Source: Cyclobacteriaceae bacterium (lineage in GTDB: Bacteria; Bacteroidota; Bacteroidia; Cytophagales; Cyclobacteriaceae). From it: a stretch of 64,000 nucleotides of DNA. Of this stretch, positions 1 through 9,127 are shown piece by piece (within the stretch, counting starts at the first letter, position 1; each line of letters opens with the position of its first letter). The notes beneath the pieces were generated by a model. It did no database searches. It was not told the DNA's origin and saw only the letters and a list, made by a program, of their open reading frames with translations. The stretch is from contig JANQSI010000004.1 in NCBI GenBank assembly GCA_028284125.1, positions 62,001-126,000 on the forward strand, given 5' to 3'. Both the position numbers and the translations under genes were made by a program.

Positions 1-323
1 AAGAAGGATTTGGATTCATTAAGAACATTGCCATTGATCAACATGTGCTGGCACGCAATAGACAATTTGATCTCTTTGATATTTTGAAAAAAAGACCTGA
101 GCTTTTGGGAATTGGGATTGATGAAAGTACAGCCATCATTGTGAAGGGAGATCAATTTGAAGTTCTTGGAGAAAGCTACGTTCTCATTTATGACCAATCT
201 TTCTGGTCACGGGAAGGAAGTGATCTGAAAAACCTTCCCCCAGCCAACAGTCAATTCTATTTTCTAAGGGAAGGTGATCGATACAATATGAGAAGAAGGG
301 AAATGATCGTAGATGACGAATGA
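1..323 (+). CDS. Cyanophycinase-like peptidase (S51), C-terminal fragment
   Basis: The gene starts before the window; its frame is open from base 3 and stops at 321-323. The visible 106 residues carry the conserved C-terminal part of the S51/cyanophycinase fold, with a block reading IDQHVLARNRQFDLFDI followed by LLGIGIDESTAIIV. Family members are serine exopeptidases that cleave cyanophycin or related beta-linked Asp-Arg peptides; secreted Bacteroidota versions are common. The catalytic serine lies outside the window, so activity cannot be judged. The fragment ends two bases before the convergent serine hydrolase gene. Confidence 0.8.
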   Translation, partial: EGFGFIKNIAIDQHVLARNRQFDLFDILKKRPELLGIGIDESTAIIVKGDQFEVLGESYVLIYDQSFWSREGSDLKNLPPANSQFYFLREGDRYNMRRREMIVDDE

Positions 324-325
324 TC

Positions 326-1375
326 TTATTTTATTATCGCTCCGTAAACCGCCCCGATCAATGGATAAGCGTCTGATTTTTTTACTTTTTCAAAGCCATT
401 GGGATTATCTCTGAAAATAACAATCAAGTCATTGTTAGGATCAATGTACATGTACTGAGATTGTGCACCTCTCGCTAAAAATGGAGCTCTTTTGCCTGAG
501 GATTCACGCTTAGAGGTCCACCACAAGTAGCCGTAATTGTAGAAAAAATCTTCTCCTGTTTCGATTTTAGAAGTTGTGCTCGCCACGACCCAATCTTTGG
601 GGATTAATTGCTTTCCGTTCCAGTTTCCTTCATTCAAGTAAAGCAGGCCGAACCTCGCAAGATCTTTTGAAGATATATTAAACAAATAGGCAGGATGTTC
701 TGATAAGCCTGGCTGGAGAATGTAGGCTCCATCATAATCGCTATCATAACCACTCATTTGGATGGGACGGGCAATTTTTTCATCGAAATCCTTGAACAGG
801 TCTGAGTCAGTCGATTGGTTGTATATGGTTGAAAGAGCATTGAAATCCCAATTGTTGTAAAGGAAGAGCTCACCAGGTTTGTGTGTTTCTCTCTCAGGCT
901 TGTTTCGGTGAACCTCCTCCTCAAATGCTCCAGGCAGGTAAATCCCGGACGAGCTAGTCATTAGGTATTTGATTTTAGTATTCAATTCATTGTTGGTAAG
1001 CTGGCCGTTTTCATTGACGTTCAGTTCACCTAGATTTTTCTCAAGATCGATTGTTCCATTTGCAATCTCAATTCCATACAATGAGCTGAGAAGACTTTTT
1101 CTCATGGATCGACAATCAAACGGTAGGTCTGTTAGACCCCAGTCTGCGATGACATACCCCTTGACGATAACTAAGGCTGCGGCTCCCCCTATCTCTTCAA
1201 ATTTTTTCTTTGCTATCTCCAGCTTTTTGGAAGAGTAGCCAAGTGCTTCAGGCTCTACTACCTGCCATTTTTCTTCGGGGAATACCGGATCGAGTGCTGG
1301 TACGACATTTCTCTGTGCTTCTGCACACTTTGTGCAGATTATTAGTATAAGCAAGGATGCAAGCTTAATTCTCAT
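326..1375 (-). CDS. Beta-lactamase-fold serine hydrolase, exported
   Basis: A 349-aa protein of the PF00144 (class C beta-lactamase/esterase) fold with an N-terminal signal sequence ending near residue 20. The SxxK nucleophile motif is present as SMRK (S90, K93) and the second motif as YNN (173-175), so the enzyme should be catalytically competent. A third motif is less clear; a glycine-containing ARGAQSQ segment near the C-terminus may replace it. Substrate unknown: the family includes esterases, D-aminopeptidases and amide hydrolases as well as lactamases. A membrane AraC regulator (1479-2540) lies just upstream in the same direction and may control it. Confidence 0.8.
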   Translation of the reverse strand: MRIKLASLLILIICTKCAEAQRNVVPALDPVFPEEKWQVVEPEALGYSSKKLEIAKKKFEEIGGAAALVIVKGYVIADWGLTDLPFDCRSMRKSLLSSLYGIEIANGTIDLEKNLGELNVNENGQLTNNELNTKIKYLMTSSSGIYLPGAFEEEVHRNKPERETHKPGELFLYNNWDFNALSTIYNQSTDSDLFKDFDEKIARPIQMSGYDSDYDGAYILQPGLSEHPAYLFNISSKDLARFGLLYLNEGNWNGKQLIPKDWVVASTTSKIETGEDFFYNYGYLWWTSKRESSGKRAPFLARGAQSQYMYIDPNNDLIVIFRDNPNGFEKVKKSDAYPLIGAVYGAIIK

Positions 1376-1478
1376 TTTATGTCCATTTTAATGTTCAGAA
1401 ATTGTTTTGAATCAAAATTGGAATTCCCACCCATGTGGAACAAAAGAGACTTGTCCAGTCAAGCAAATCTTTACAACT

Positions 1479-2540
1479 TTAGTTGTCAGATGCTACAAAT
1501 TCTGAAGGTGTGAGGTTTGTCTCTTTTTTAAAAGCTGTATAGAAGGAGGCACGTGTATTGAAGCCTACATCTTTGGCTATTCCTTCAATGGAATACTTAC
1601 GAGAATTCAGGAGCATTTCCTTTGCAGCTTGTATTCTGTACGTATTAAGGTAGTTCCTAAATGACTGTCCTGACTTTTGATTGATAATCTGAGAAATTAA
1701 ATATTCAGGAATAGCGAGTTCAGTAGCTATGTCTCTAAGTTTCAGGTCTTCACGTCTGTAAATTTTTTTACTTTTCATCAATTGATCAATTCTCGAAAAG
1801 TAGGTGTCGATCTTTTCGGGTGTGAGCCATGATTTTTGATAAGTGTTGGCGGTCACGTTAGTATTTATCCATTCAGGATGCGTCAGAAGTTTGATGCACA
1901 ACAATACCAGCAATATTGAGAATACTTCGTAGAGGTTATGATTGTAATCTGTGGTAAGATCGAATAGCCTTATCAAGATAATTATCGAGAGGTAAATTAC
2001 TCCCCCAACAAGTAAGAGTCTGATCCATTTCCTTAAGCTTTTATGTGATTTACTGGGCCTAGGATGGGAGAGTGTAAACTTTCGAAAATCATTAAATATA
2101 AGTGCAAGATAGACCGTAGAGTACACGATCTGAAAGTATACATACCAAGAAGGAATTAGCCCAAGTGTATTGACCACCTCCCGTTTCAGGACTGCCGTCT
2201 TATATTCAGCACTTTGAAGAAAAAAGGGAAGGAGGTATAGGGTCAAGAGAACCATAGGAACAAAATGAAGAAACGCATAAGGTTTCACCTTTTGACTACC
2301 TCGAAGCAAAAAGCGTACATATAAATACATTAGTGCTGGCCTGAGAATACCTGCAGGGTAATTGACTTTGAACCAATGCGGAGCTTCTAAAATGTAACTC
2401 GAGGTATATAAGAACTTGACAATCATTACGATCGCGCTGGTAACAAAAAAAGCAAGGAGCCACACGTTGGCCACCTGCTTATGGGCTTTACTTCCAATAG
2501 CAATAGCCAGAATGATGGAGATCAATAACCCCCCCAGCAA
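1479..2540 (-). CDS. AraC-family regulator with multi-helix membrane N-terminus
   Basis: 353 aa. The first about 225 residues form roughly seven hydrophobic segments; the last about 100 contain an AraC double helix-turn-helix ending FNTRASFYTAFKKETNLTPSEF, which is the typical family signature. Such proteins sit in the inner membrane and are thought to sense a ligand or lipid and bind DNA from there. No ATG starts this frame: an in-frame TAG lies upstream, and TTG at 2540 is the best of the available starts (ATT, ATC and CTG codons also precede it). It is about 100 bp upstream of the serine hydrolase gene and resembles the regulator at 25643-26692. Confidence 0.85.
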   Translation of the reverse strand: MLGGLLISIILAIAIGSKAHKQVANVWLLAFFVTSAIVMIVKFLYTSSYILEAPHWFKVNYPAGILRPALMYLYVRFLLRGSQKVKPYAFLHFVPMVLLTLYLLPFFLQSAEYKTAVLKREVVNTLGLIPSWYVYFQIVYSTVYLALIFNDFRKFTLSHPRPSKSHKSLRKWIRLLLVGGVIYLSIIILIRLFDLTTDYNHNLYEVFSILLVLLCIKLLTHPEWINTNVTANTYQKSWLTPEKIDTYFSRIDQLMKSKKIYRREDLKLRDIATELAIPEYLISQIINQKSGQSFRNYLNTYRIQAAKEMLLNSRKYSIEGIAKDVGFNTRASFYTAFKKETNLTPSEFVASDN

Positions 2541-2687
2541 AATGAGATCGGTATAGTCGATGTGAATTCTGATTGCTCTCTTTTTGGGCTACTTCCAATA
2601 TAGCTTTTTTGTTCAAGATATTGTTCAAGCTGTAGGTGATGCTTTAGGAAAATAGTTCACGGTAACAATCGAAATTCTTCGTGACTT

Positions 2688-3902
2688 TCATCTAGTGCTA
2701 TTCACACGGTACTTGTATTTTTCAGGACCTGAAAAGGAATTATTCTCGTAGTTGAACTGCTGCCAGGCTTTGCTTGCGTAATCATCCAACGAAGTAACGT
2801 CTGAAATACCCCACTCAATCTCTACTGCTTTAGTATCCGCATAGTTTTCCATTCCTCTGCGTTCGTCTACCAGGCCAATGAATCCAGAGTCAGAAGTTTT
2901 ATAGATTTTTGTCCAGCCTTGATCTGCTACCATAACGAATCCTAAATCTTCTTCATAGAATTTTTGCATCGCCAATAAATCGTTGTGATAGGTCCAGGTA
3001 ATTGATCCGTAAAAAAGGAGACCACCTGAAGTTTCAACTTTTGGTGAAGAAGCAAGTTCCGCCATGAACAACTCGTTCTCCGAATGTTGTTTGAATTGTT
3101 CAAATTCTAATAAATATCCACCCGGATCAATAGCTACAAACCCATCATGCGGACCACCTTCTCTTGGTTTATACGTGTATTTAATGGGGACTTCTGCTTT
3201 TTGAATGTAGTCATACCATTCAGGTAAATCATCAGTTAAAAAGGCAATAGCTGTTGATTTTTCTTGCCCTTTCGAATGGTCTTCATTAAAAGGATGCAAT
3301 TCCAGGTAAGCGTCAGAACTAATTTGAAAGGTGGTCTCATCTGTTTTCTTGAAGCCAATTACTTCTTCGTAGAAGTTAACTGCCTTGTCCAAATCCTCAT
3401 AATAGAAATGAGTGATCTGCTTATTCACACCAAATGAAGCAAGACTTCTATAGTCGGTGTTCTTACTCAGCAACTGATTTATTCCGTGTGAACTGTAACC
3501 TAGCAATCGACCAAAGCGCCGTGCCAATTCTTCTCGTTCTTCTTGACCCGCATTTGAACCACTTTTGACATCTGCTTTTAGCTGTTCGTACTGAATCAGG
3601 CGATTGCCTTTGTAAATAACCGCCACCGACTTGCTGTTAGTTACCGATTCAGGAAAGAGCATGGTGACTGGAAAATCATTTTCCTTATAAACCTGCACAC
3701 CGTATTTATCTGCGATTTTTTGAAAATCAGGAAAAACCTCATTCATTTCATCCGGGCTCATTGGGGAGCTAAGTGCCAGTGGTTTGGCATCATTGGCGAT
3801 CATTTCGCAGAAAACTTCGAAGGAGGCTAAAGCTGAATTCTCTTTTTCTGCACAGGAGATTAGCATACAAAATGTGGTTGTCCAAGTTATTAGCTTTCGC
3901 AT
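2688..3902 (-). CDS. Lipoprotein with two VOC (glyoxalase-fold) domains
   Basis: 404 aa with a lipoprotein signal peptide (lipobox LISC, Cys17). Residues about 150-265 form one VOC/glyoxalase/dioxygenase-superfamily domain, ending in the typical FVAIDPGGYLLEFEQF strand; residues about 290-400 form a second, more divergent one. The first 150 residues are not recognised. VOC proteins usually bind a divalent metal between paired beta-alpha-beta-beta-beta units, but the substrate cannot be read from sequence. It is the last gene of a tight minus-strand set (pepP-GNAT-ridA-VOC), 21 bp after ridA. Export to the envelope is unusual, since most VOC enzymes are cytosolic. Confidence 0.75.
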   Translation of the reverse strand: MRKLITWTTTFCMLISCAEKENSALASFEVFCEMIANDAKPLALSSPMSPDEMNEVFPDFQKIADKYGVQVYKENDFPVTMLFPESVTNSKSVAVIYKGNRLIQYEQLKADVKSGSNAGQEEREELARRFGRLLGYSSHGINQLLSKNTDYRSLASFGVNKQITHFYYEDLDKAVNFYEEVIGFKKTDETTFQISSDAYLELHPFNEDHSKGQEKSTAIAFLTDDLPEWYDYIQKAEVPIKYTYKPREGGPHDGFVAIDPGGYLLEFEQFKQHSENELFMAELASSPKVETSGGLLFYGSITWTYHNDLLAMQKFYEEDLGFVMVADQGWTKIYKTSDSGFIGLVDERRGMENYADTKAVEIEWGISDVTSLDDYASKAWQQFNYENNSFSGPEKYKYRVNSTR

Positions 3903-3923
3903 AATGTGTTGTTTGGTTGATGT

Positions 3924-4337
3924 TTAACTCAGTGCTGCAATACACTTTAGCTCAATCGCAATGGGTGTAGGAAGTGAATTTATTTCTACCGTCGTTCTGC
4001 AGGGTTGTGCATCTTTGAAATACTCCGCGTAGATCCTGTTGTAGGTTTTGAAATCATCTTTCATGTTGGTGAGAAAAACGGTCACATCTACCAGGTCTTC
4101 CCATTTAGCACCAGCCGCTTCCAATATCAACCGGACATTCTTGAATACTGAATGACACTGAGCTTCAATGTCGTAGCTGATGATATTTCCTTCTCTATCA
4201 AGTTCTACCCCGGGAATTTTTGATTGGCCTCTTTCTCTTGGACCAACCCCGGACAAGAAAAGCAGATTTCCGACTCTGCGAGAATGAGGGTAAAGACCAA
4301 CCGGTTCAGGTGCTTGGTCAGAGTTAAATGCTTCCAT
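3924..4337 (-). CDS. RidA/YjgF-family imine deaminase
   Basis: About 137 aa of the RidA (YjgF/UK114) family, which hydrolyses reactive enamine/imine intermediates from PLP enzymes. The conserved arginine is in PCRTTVEI and the C-terminal glutamate in IAIELKCIA, both as in active RidA proteins. The sequence with PHSRRVGNLLFLSGVGPRE is closer to the 2-aminomuconate deaminase-like branch than to E. coli RidA, but no other kynurenine-pathway gene is nearby. ATG at 4337 overlaps the GNAT stop codon by one base (TGATG), preferable to TTG three bases earlier. Translational coupling is likely. Confidence 0.85.
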   Translation of the reverse strand: MEAFNSDQAPEPVGLYPHSRRVGNLLFLSGVGPRERGQSKIPGVELDREGNIISYDIEAQCHSVFKNVRLILEAAGAKWEDLVDVTVFLTNMKDDFKTYNRIYAEYFKDAQPCRTTVEINSLPTPIAIELKCIAALS

Positions 4338-4774
4338 CAAATCAATTCCTTTTGTAATACAATTCTTTTTCTATCGTCTTTCTCAGAGTATCGAACATCA
4401 ACAATCTCAAAACCATTTTTGATGGCAAGAATCAGCATTCCTTTGTGTTCGTTGAAGGTTTTGAATTCCAAAACTTCGTAATTCCTTTGCTTGCACCATT
4501 CTTCCATTTTCTCAAGGAGCATCTTAGCAACACCCATTTTTCGATACGTGGGAAGCACACCACCCAACCAGCTGTAAAATTTCCTGGTTCCGACATCACG
4601 CTCGTACCCGCATTTGAAACCGACCAGCAAGCCATCTTTTTCAGCTACCAACATCAAATTGGCATTTAACAAACGTTTTTTTAACTCTTCTTTCGAGTAG
4701 GGATTGATGAATTCAGGTAGTTCCTGCATGAGTGAAACCACTTCATCAATATCTCCTTCTCGAATAACGATCAT
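4337..4774 (-). CDS. GNAT-family N-acetyltransferase
   Basis: 145 aa with the GNAT fold: a V(G)FK strand, then the acetyl-CoA loop region LPTYRKMGVAKMLLEKMEEWC (positions about 95-115), and a final beta strand GFEIVDVRYSEKDD. The acceptor substrate is unknown. It is sandwiched in an overlapping operon: its start overlaps the pepP stop by 4 bases (ATGA) and its stop overlaps the ridA start by one base. Confidence 0.85.
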   Translation of the reverse strand: MIVIREGDIDEVVSLMQELPEFINPYSKEELKKRLLNANLMLVAEKDGLLVGFKCGYERDVGTRKFYSWLGGVLPTYRKMGVAKMLLEKMEEWCKQRNYEVLEFKTFNEHKGMLILAIKNGFEIVDVRYSEKDDRKRIVLQKELI

Positions 4775-6057
4775 GACATTAACTCTTCAATTTCTTCAGC
4801 TTCAATAGGAATGTTTTTCATCAAGTTCAAATGTCCGTCTTTCGTTATGACGATATCATCCTCAATCCGTACGCCAAGATTTTCTTCTGGTATGTAAATG
4901 CCTGGTTCCACAGTGAAAACCATTCCTTCTTCAAACTTTTTGTAAATGGAAGCGACATCATGAACGTCAATTCCTAAATGATGCGAAGTGCCGTGCATGA
5001 AATATTTTTTGTAAGCAGGCCAGTCCGGATCCTGGTTTTTAATATCCGTTTGATCAATCAAACCAAGGTTAAACAATTCTTTTTCCATCAACTCGCCTAC
5101 CGCTTTGTGATATTCTGGAATTCTATTTCCAGGTTTCAGCAAATCAGTCGCGGCATTTTTGACTCGAAGAACCGCATCATAAACATCTCTTTGCCGTTTG
5201 GTGAATTTCCCATTAACAGGAACCGTCCGAGTCATATCTGACATGTAATTGGAATATTCTGCACCAACATCCATAAGCAGAACATCTCCATCCTGTAACG
5301 ACTGATTGTTGTCGAGATAGTGAAGCACACAAGAATTTCCACCGCCAGCAATGATAGGTTCATAGGCAAACCCATTGGATCGATTTCTCACAAATTCATG
5401 CAAGAACTCCGCTTCAACTTCGTATTCATAAAATCCAGGTCTGATCTTGTCCAAGATTCTTCTGAAACCTTTCTCCGTGATATCGCAAGCCTTTTGGAGA
5501 AGGTCGATTTCAATATCGGATTTGATACATCTTAGGTCGGTTAAAATAGGAGCCAGGCGCTCGTAATTGTACAAGGGATATTTTTCATAACACTCCTGAA
5601 TGAAGCGGGCATTGTTTGTTTGAACGGAAGAGGAATTTCTAATGTGCTCATTACTTTCCAGGTAAATATTTTCACATTCAGCAAGGACGGTGTAAAACAT
5701 CAATTCGAAATCGGAATTCCATTTGACGTTTTTTATCCCTGAGGTTGCCGTTCCCTCTTCTTTTGTCAATTTGTGACCTTCCCAAACCGCAATTGTCTCA
5801 TTCGTTTCTCTTAGAAAAAGCATTTCTCGCATTTTTTCATCAGGAAAATCCGGCGCAATCAATACGATGGATTCTTCCTGGTCCACACCGGTCAAATAGA
5901 AAAGATTGGCGTTTTGCCTGAACCTCATAGTTCCGTCAGCATTCGTGGGCATGATATCGTTAGATCGGATTACCGCAACAGAATTTGGTTTCATTCGTTT
6001 GGCGAGGTTTTTCCGGTTTTGGACAAACAGCGAGTTGTTGATAGGATCGTACTTCAT
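4771..6057 (-). CDS. pepP: Xaa-Pro aminopeptidase (M24B)
   Basis: 428 aa, the usual length for aminopeptidase P. It releases N-terminal residues preceding proline, in the cytosol. Residues about 1-150 are the AMP_N domain and 180-425 the pita-bread catalytic domain. The five metal ligands are visible: D263 (MDVGAEY), D274 (SDMTRTV), H359 (HGTSHHLG), E384 (TVEPGIY) and E399 (VRIEDD); accessory histidines H355 and H366 are also kept. First gene of the pepP-GNAT-ridA-VOC operon, divergent from the YCII gene across a 97-bp promoter region. Confidence 0.93.
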   Translation of the reverse strand: MKYDPINNSLFVQNRKNLAKRMKPNSVAVIRSNDIMPTNADGTMRFRQNANLFYLTGVDQEESIVLIAPDFPDEKMREMLFLRETNETIAVWEGHKLTKEEGTATSGIKNVKWNSDFELMFYTVLAECENIYLESNEHIRNSSSVQTNNARFIQECYEKYPLYNYERLAPILTDLRCIKSDIEIDLLQKACDITEKGFRRILDKIRPGFYEYEVEAEFLHEFVRNRSNGFAYEPIIAGGGNSCVLHYLDNNQSLQDGDVLLMDVGAEYSNYMSDMTRTVPVNGKFTKRQRDVYDAVLRVKNAATDLLKPGNRIPEYHKAVGELMEKELFNLGLIDQTDIKNQDPDWPAYKKYFMHGTSHHLGIDVHDVASIYKKFEEGMVFTVEPGIYIPEENLGVRIEDDIVITKDGHLNLMKNIPIEAEEIEELMS

Positions 6058-6154
6058 TTAGTTTTTATCTTGGTTATAAAAATACAATTAATGCCTCGAT
6101 TGTCCATTTTATCAATAACCAGTCGTCAGAGGAACAACTAAAAACAATAGGAAA

Positions 6155-6481
6155 ATGAAACAGTATTTATATGTGTTTAGAGGCGGCAGAGCTGCCTATC
6201 AAGAGCAATCACCGGAAGAAATGCAGGCGCACATGGAACGATGGGGAGCCTGGATGCAAAAAATTTCAGCAGTGGGTCATCCATTGCAAGAAGAGGGAAA
6301 AGTCGTTGAGAAAGCAGGTGAAGTAATTACCGACGGTCCATTCACAGAAGGAAAAGAGGTAGTGGGAGGTTATGTGGCCGTTCCAGCGAATGACATGGAG
6401 CACGCAGTTGAAATGTCCAAAGAGTGCCCAATTTTTGAATATGGAGGTACGGTAGAAGTTAGAGAAATCATCGAAATGTAA
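6155..6481 (+). CDS. YCII/DGPF-domain protein
   Basis: 108 aa of the YCII-related family. The DGPFTEGKEVVGGYVAV block is the DGPF motif that names the subgroup. These small proteins are almost always encoded next to an ECF42-type sigma factor, as here (the sigma ORF begins immediately after the stop codon). They are thought to work with the sigma factor, but their biochemical role is unproven. Confidence 0.88.
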   Translation: MKQYLYVFRGGRAAYQEQSPEEMQAHMERWGAWMQKISAVGHPLQEEGKVVEKAGEVITDGPFTEGKEVVGGYVAVPANDMEHAVEMSKECPIFEYGGTVEVREIIEM

Positions 6482-7762
6482 ATGCATAATAAAGATGGGA
6501 CATTGTCCTATCTTTATTTTATGTCCGAAATGAGTACAGATCAGCTGATTGATCATTTCTTTAGAACAGAGTATGGAAAGGCCGTTTCTCACTTAACCAA
6601 TCGATTTGGCTCTGGGCATCTGGAGTTGGCTGAAGATTCTGTTCAGGATACGTTAGTCAAGGCCATGCAGACCTGGCCTTTTGGACAAGTTCCGGACAAC
6701 CCAACAGGCTGGATTTTACGAGTGGCTGGCAATCGAATGATCGATCAGCTCAGACGATTGCAAAAACAGACCAACGAAGAACTTCCAGAGGTTTCAGAGA
6801 CATTGAACGAAGAAGTTTCGCTCACGGACATCAATGACGACATGGTAAAGATGATGTTTGCCTGCTGTCATCCGACTTTAAGTGCCGAATATCAAATCAT
6901 CCTAACGCTCAAAATATTGGGAGGACTCTCGATTCGGGAAATCTCCACTTCGCTTTTGAAAAAGGAGGAAACAGTAGCTAAGGCTTATACGCGAGCCAAG
7001 AAAAAGTTCAAGGAAGAGGAAATCAAGCTCATTTTACCTCCGGCTAACGAAGTTGAAAAAAGACTAGAGATGGTTCTTAAGATCATTTATCTGCTTTTCA
7101 ACGAAGGATACAAAAGCGCTGAAGGAGCGATTCTTATTCGGGAAGATCTGTGTGCAGAAGCAGTTCGTCTCAACTCGGTCTTGTTAGAAACGGAACTTTG
7201 TAATACACCGTCAGCTAATGCACTGATGGCGTTGATGTGTTTTCATTCTTCTCGTTTTGAAGCTCGTGTAGATGAGAATGGTGAAATCATTTCGCTCGAA
7301 GATCAAGATCGCTCGAAGTGGGATCAGGAACTCATTTTAGCTGGAAGCAGGTACTTGCAAAGAGCTTCGGAATCGGAGGAAATAAACGATTACATCATCC
7401 AAGCTGCGATTAGCTCCTATCACTGCAATGCCTCAACTTTTGAACGGACGAATTGGCTTGAGATCTTGAAACTTTACGACCTTCAATTAGAAATAAATCC
7501 CAGTCCGGTCATTCGATTGAATCGAATTGTTCCAATGGAAAAGGTTCACGGTTCCATGTTGGCATACTCGGAAATAGAGGAGTTAGAAGAAACTGGTTTC
7601 TTTGATACTTATTATCTCTTTTATGCTATTAAGGGCGGCATCCTCCAAAACTTAGGTGAGATTGACGAATCAACAACTGCACTTAAAAAAGCCATTTCCC
7701 TAACCAAAAATGAGCGCGAACTTACCTATCTCAATAAAAAACTTGAGCTGCTCTCGAAGTAA
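6482..7762 (+). CDS. ECF42-type RNA polymerase sigma factor with C-terminal extension
   Basis: 426 aa, much longer than a classical ECF factor. Region 2 (AEDSVQDTLVKAMQTWP, then GWILRVAGNRMIDQLRR) and region 4 (LSIREISTSLLKKEETVAKAYTRAKKKF) are clear; the following about 230 residues form the helical DUF6596/TPR-like extension (RLEMVLKIIYLLFNEGY). In characterised ECF42 members this extension is needed for activity and replaces an anti-sigma factor, which is absent here too. The first ATG (6482) abuts the YCII stop, but ATG at 6521 or 6530 fits the family N-terminus better. Confidence 0.9.
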   Translation: MHNKDGTLSYLYFMSEMSTDQLIDHFFRTEYGKAVSHLTNRFGSGHLELAEDSVQDTLVKAMQTWPFGQVPDNPTGWILRVAGNRMIDQLRRLQKQTNEELPEVSETLNEEVSLTDINDDMVKMMFACCHPTLSAEYQIILTLKILGGLSIREISTSLLKKEETVAKAYTRAKKKFKEEEIKLILPPANEVEKRLEMVLKIIYLLFNEGYKSAEGAILIREDLCAEAVRLNSVLLETELCNTPSANALMALMCFHSSRFEARVDENGEIISLEDQDRSKWDQELILAGSRYLQRASESEEINDYIIQAAISSYHCNASTFERTNWLEILKLYDLQLEINPSPVIRLNRIVPMEKVHGSMLAYSEIEELEETGFFDTYYLFYAIKGGILQNLGEIDESTTALKKAISLTKNERELTYLNKKLELLSK

Positions 7763-7818
7763 TAGCAAATTCTCCAATCAAACTAGACACTTGCAACTGA
7801 TTACTGGCTACTAAAGTC

Positions 7819-7826
7819 TAACTTTG
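7819..7826 (+). promoter_or_regulatory. Bacteroidota -7 box before M16 protease gene
   Basis: TAACTTTG matches the TAnnTTTG -7 consensus of Bacteroidota primary sigma factor. It ends 8 bases before the ATG at 7835, so the transcript would have almost no leader. A -33 TTG is not well placed. Confidence 0.5.
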
Positions 7827-7834
7827 CGCTCTTT

Positions 7835-9070
7835 ATGAGCAAGGAATACGAGTTGATTGAGTTGCCGAACGGCATGCGTGTGATTCACAAGCAAGTTACC
7901 CACACAAAAATTGCGAATGTTGGACTGATGCTGGACATAGGAAGTCGAGATGAACTTCCTGATGAGCAGGGACTTGCCCATTTTCTTGAGCACATGGTTT
8001 TCAAGGGAACCAGAAAGCGAAACTCGTTTCACATTATCGATCGATTGGAATCTTTGGGTGGTGAACTCAATGCCTACACGACCAAAGAAAAAATCTGTTT
8101 TTATTCTTCTCTGCTGGACATTCACTTAGAAAAAGCGGTAGAACTTCTTGCTGATATCACATTCAATTCTACTTTTCCTGAAAAACAAATAGATAAGGAA
8201 AGAAAGGTCATTTTGGAAGAGATGTCGATGTACAAAGACACACCTGAGGACGCGATCCAGGATGATTTTGATGAACTTCTTTTTCCGAATCACCAACTTG
8301 GAAAGAATATTCTGGGTACAGAGGACGCAGTTGGATCTTTTACTCGAAAAAACTTCAAGGAGTTCTTGAGGCGAAATTTAAATACCGAAAAAATTATTCT
8401 TTCAAGTGTTGGAAATTATCCTGCCAGTAAGATCAAGAAACTAGCCGAAAAATACCTTAAGCCAATCCCGCACAAAAACCACACCCCGGAAAGGAATTGG
8501 TTTGACAATTATAGCCCATCAAGCAAAGAGATTCGCAAGCCGATTTCGCAAGCCCATTTTGCTATGGGAATGCCATCGCTTTCAATAAAAGACAAGAACA
8601 GAATTCCTTTCTTTTTTCTGGTAAATCTGTTGGGCGGACCTAGCATGAATGCCAGGCTCAACTTGAGTCTAAGAGAGAAGCATGGATTGGTTTATGGAGT
8701 GGATGCAAACTATGCTCCGTATTTAGAAACAGGTTCTTTTGCCATTTTCTATGCTACTGAGCAGAAAAACCTGAAGAAAAGCCAGCGAATTGTTTTGAAG
8801 GAAATTGAAAACCTGAAAAACAGACCTTTAGGAAGTCTACAGCTTCAAAAGGCAAAAAATCAGATTAAGGGGCAGATGGCTTTATCGGAAGAAAACAAGA
8901 GTGCCATCATGCTCATGATGGCTAAAAGTCAGCTGGATTTGAACAAGATTCCTGATTTGACCTCCGTTTTCAAAACAATTGATTCCATCACTTCCAAGCA
9001 AATTCAGGAATTAGCAAGAATGTACCTACCAGTCGATCAGATGAGTACACTGACATACTTGCCAGAGTAG
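7835..9070 (+). CDS. M16 family zinc metalloprotease (processing peptidase-like)
   Basis: 411 aa. The inverted zinc motif HFLEH (H49, E52, H53) is followed by the third ligand E129 in VILEEM, exactly 76 residues on, as in mitochondrial processing peptidase beta and PqqL-like enzymes. The C-terminal M16_C half has the glycine-rich LLGGPSMNARL segment and Arg/Tyr near HGLVYGVDANY. Single-unit M16 proteins often act as dimers. No signal peptide, so probably cytosolic. Monocistronic or linked to the O-methyltransferase 57 bp downstream, though that gene has its own -7 box. Confidence 0.9.
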   Translation: MSKEYELIELPNGMRVIHKQVTHTKIANVGLMLDIGSRDELPDEQGLAHFLEHMVFKGTRKRNSFHIIDRLESLGGELNAYTTKEKICFYSSLLDIHLEKAVELLADITFNSTFPEKQIDKERKVILEEMSMYKDTPEDAIQDDFDELLFPNHQLGKNILGTEDAVGSFTRKNFKEFLRRNLNTEKIILSSVGNYPASKIKKLAEKYLKPIPHKNHTPERNWFDNYSPSSKEIRKPISQAHFAMGMPSLSIKDKNRIPFFFLVNLLGGPSMNARLNLSLREKHGLVYGVDANYAPYLETGSFAIFYATEQKNLKKSQRIVLKEIENLKNRPLGSLQLQKAKNQIKGQMALSEENKSAIMLMMAKSQLDLNKIPDLTSVFKTIDSITSKQIQELARMYLPVDQMSTLTYLPE

Positions 9071-9115
9071 CTAACCGGTAATTTTGAATAGGTTGTTACG
9101 GGTGGGAAATAGCAT

Positions 9116-9123
9116 TATCTTTA
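9116..9123 (+). promoter_or_regulatory. Likely -7 box before O-methyltransferase gene
   Basis: TATCTTTA, one mismatch from TAnnTTTG, ends 4 bases before ATG 9128. As with the M16 gene, this predicts a leaderless or nearly leaderless message. Confidence 0.4.
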
Positions 9124-9127
9124 CCTC

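Noticed and set aside
969-1238. Plus-strand 89-aa gene
   Set aside because: Lies wholly inside the serine hydrolase gene, antisense, with no recognisable motif.
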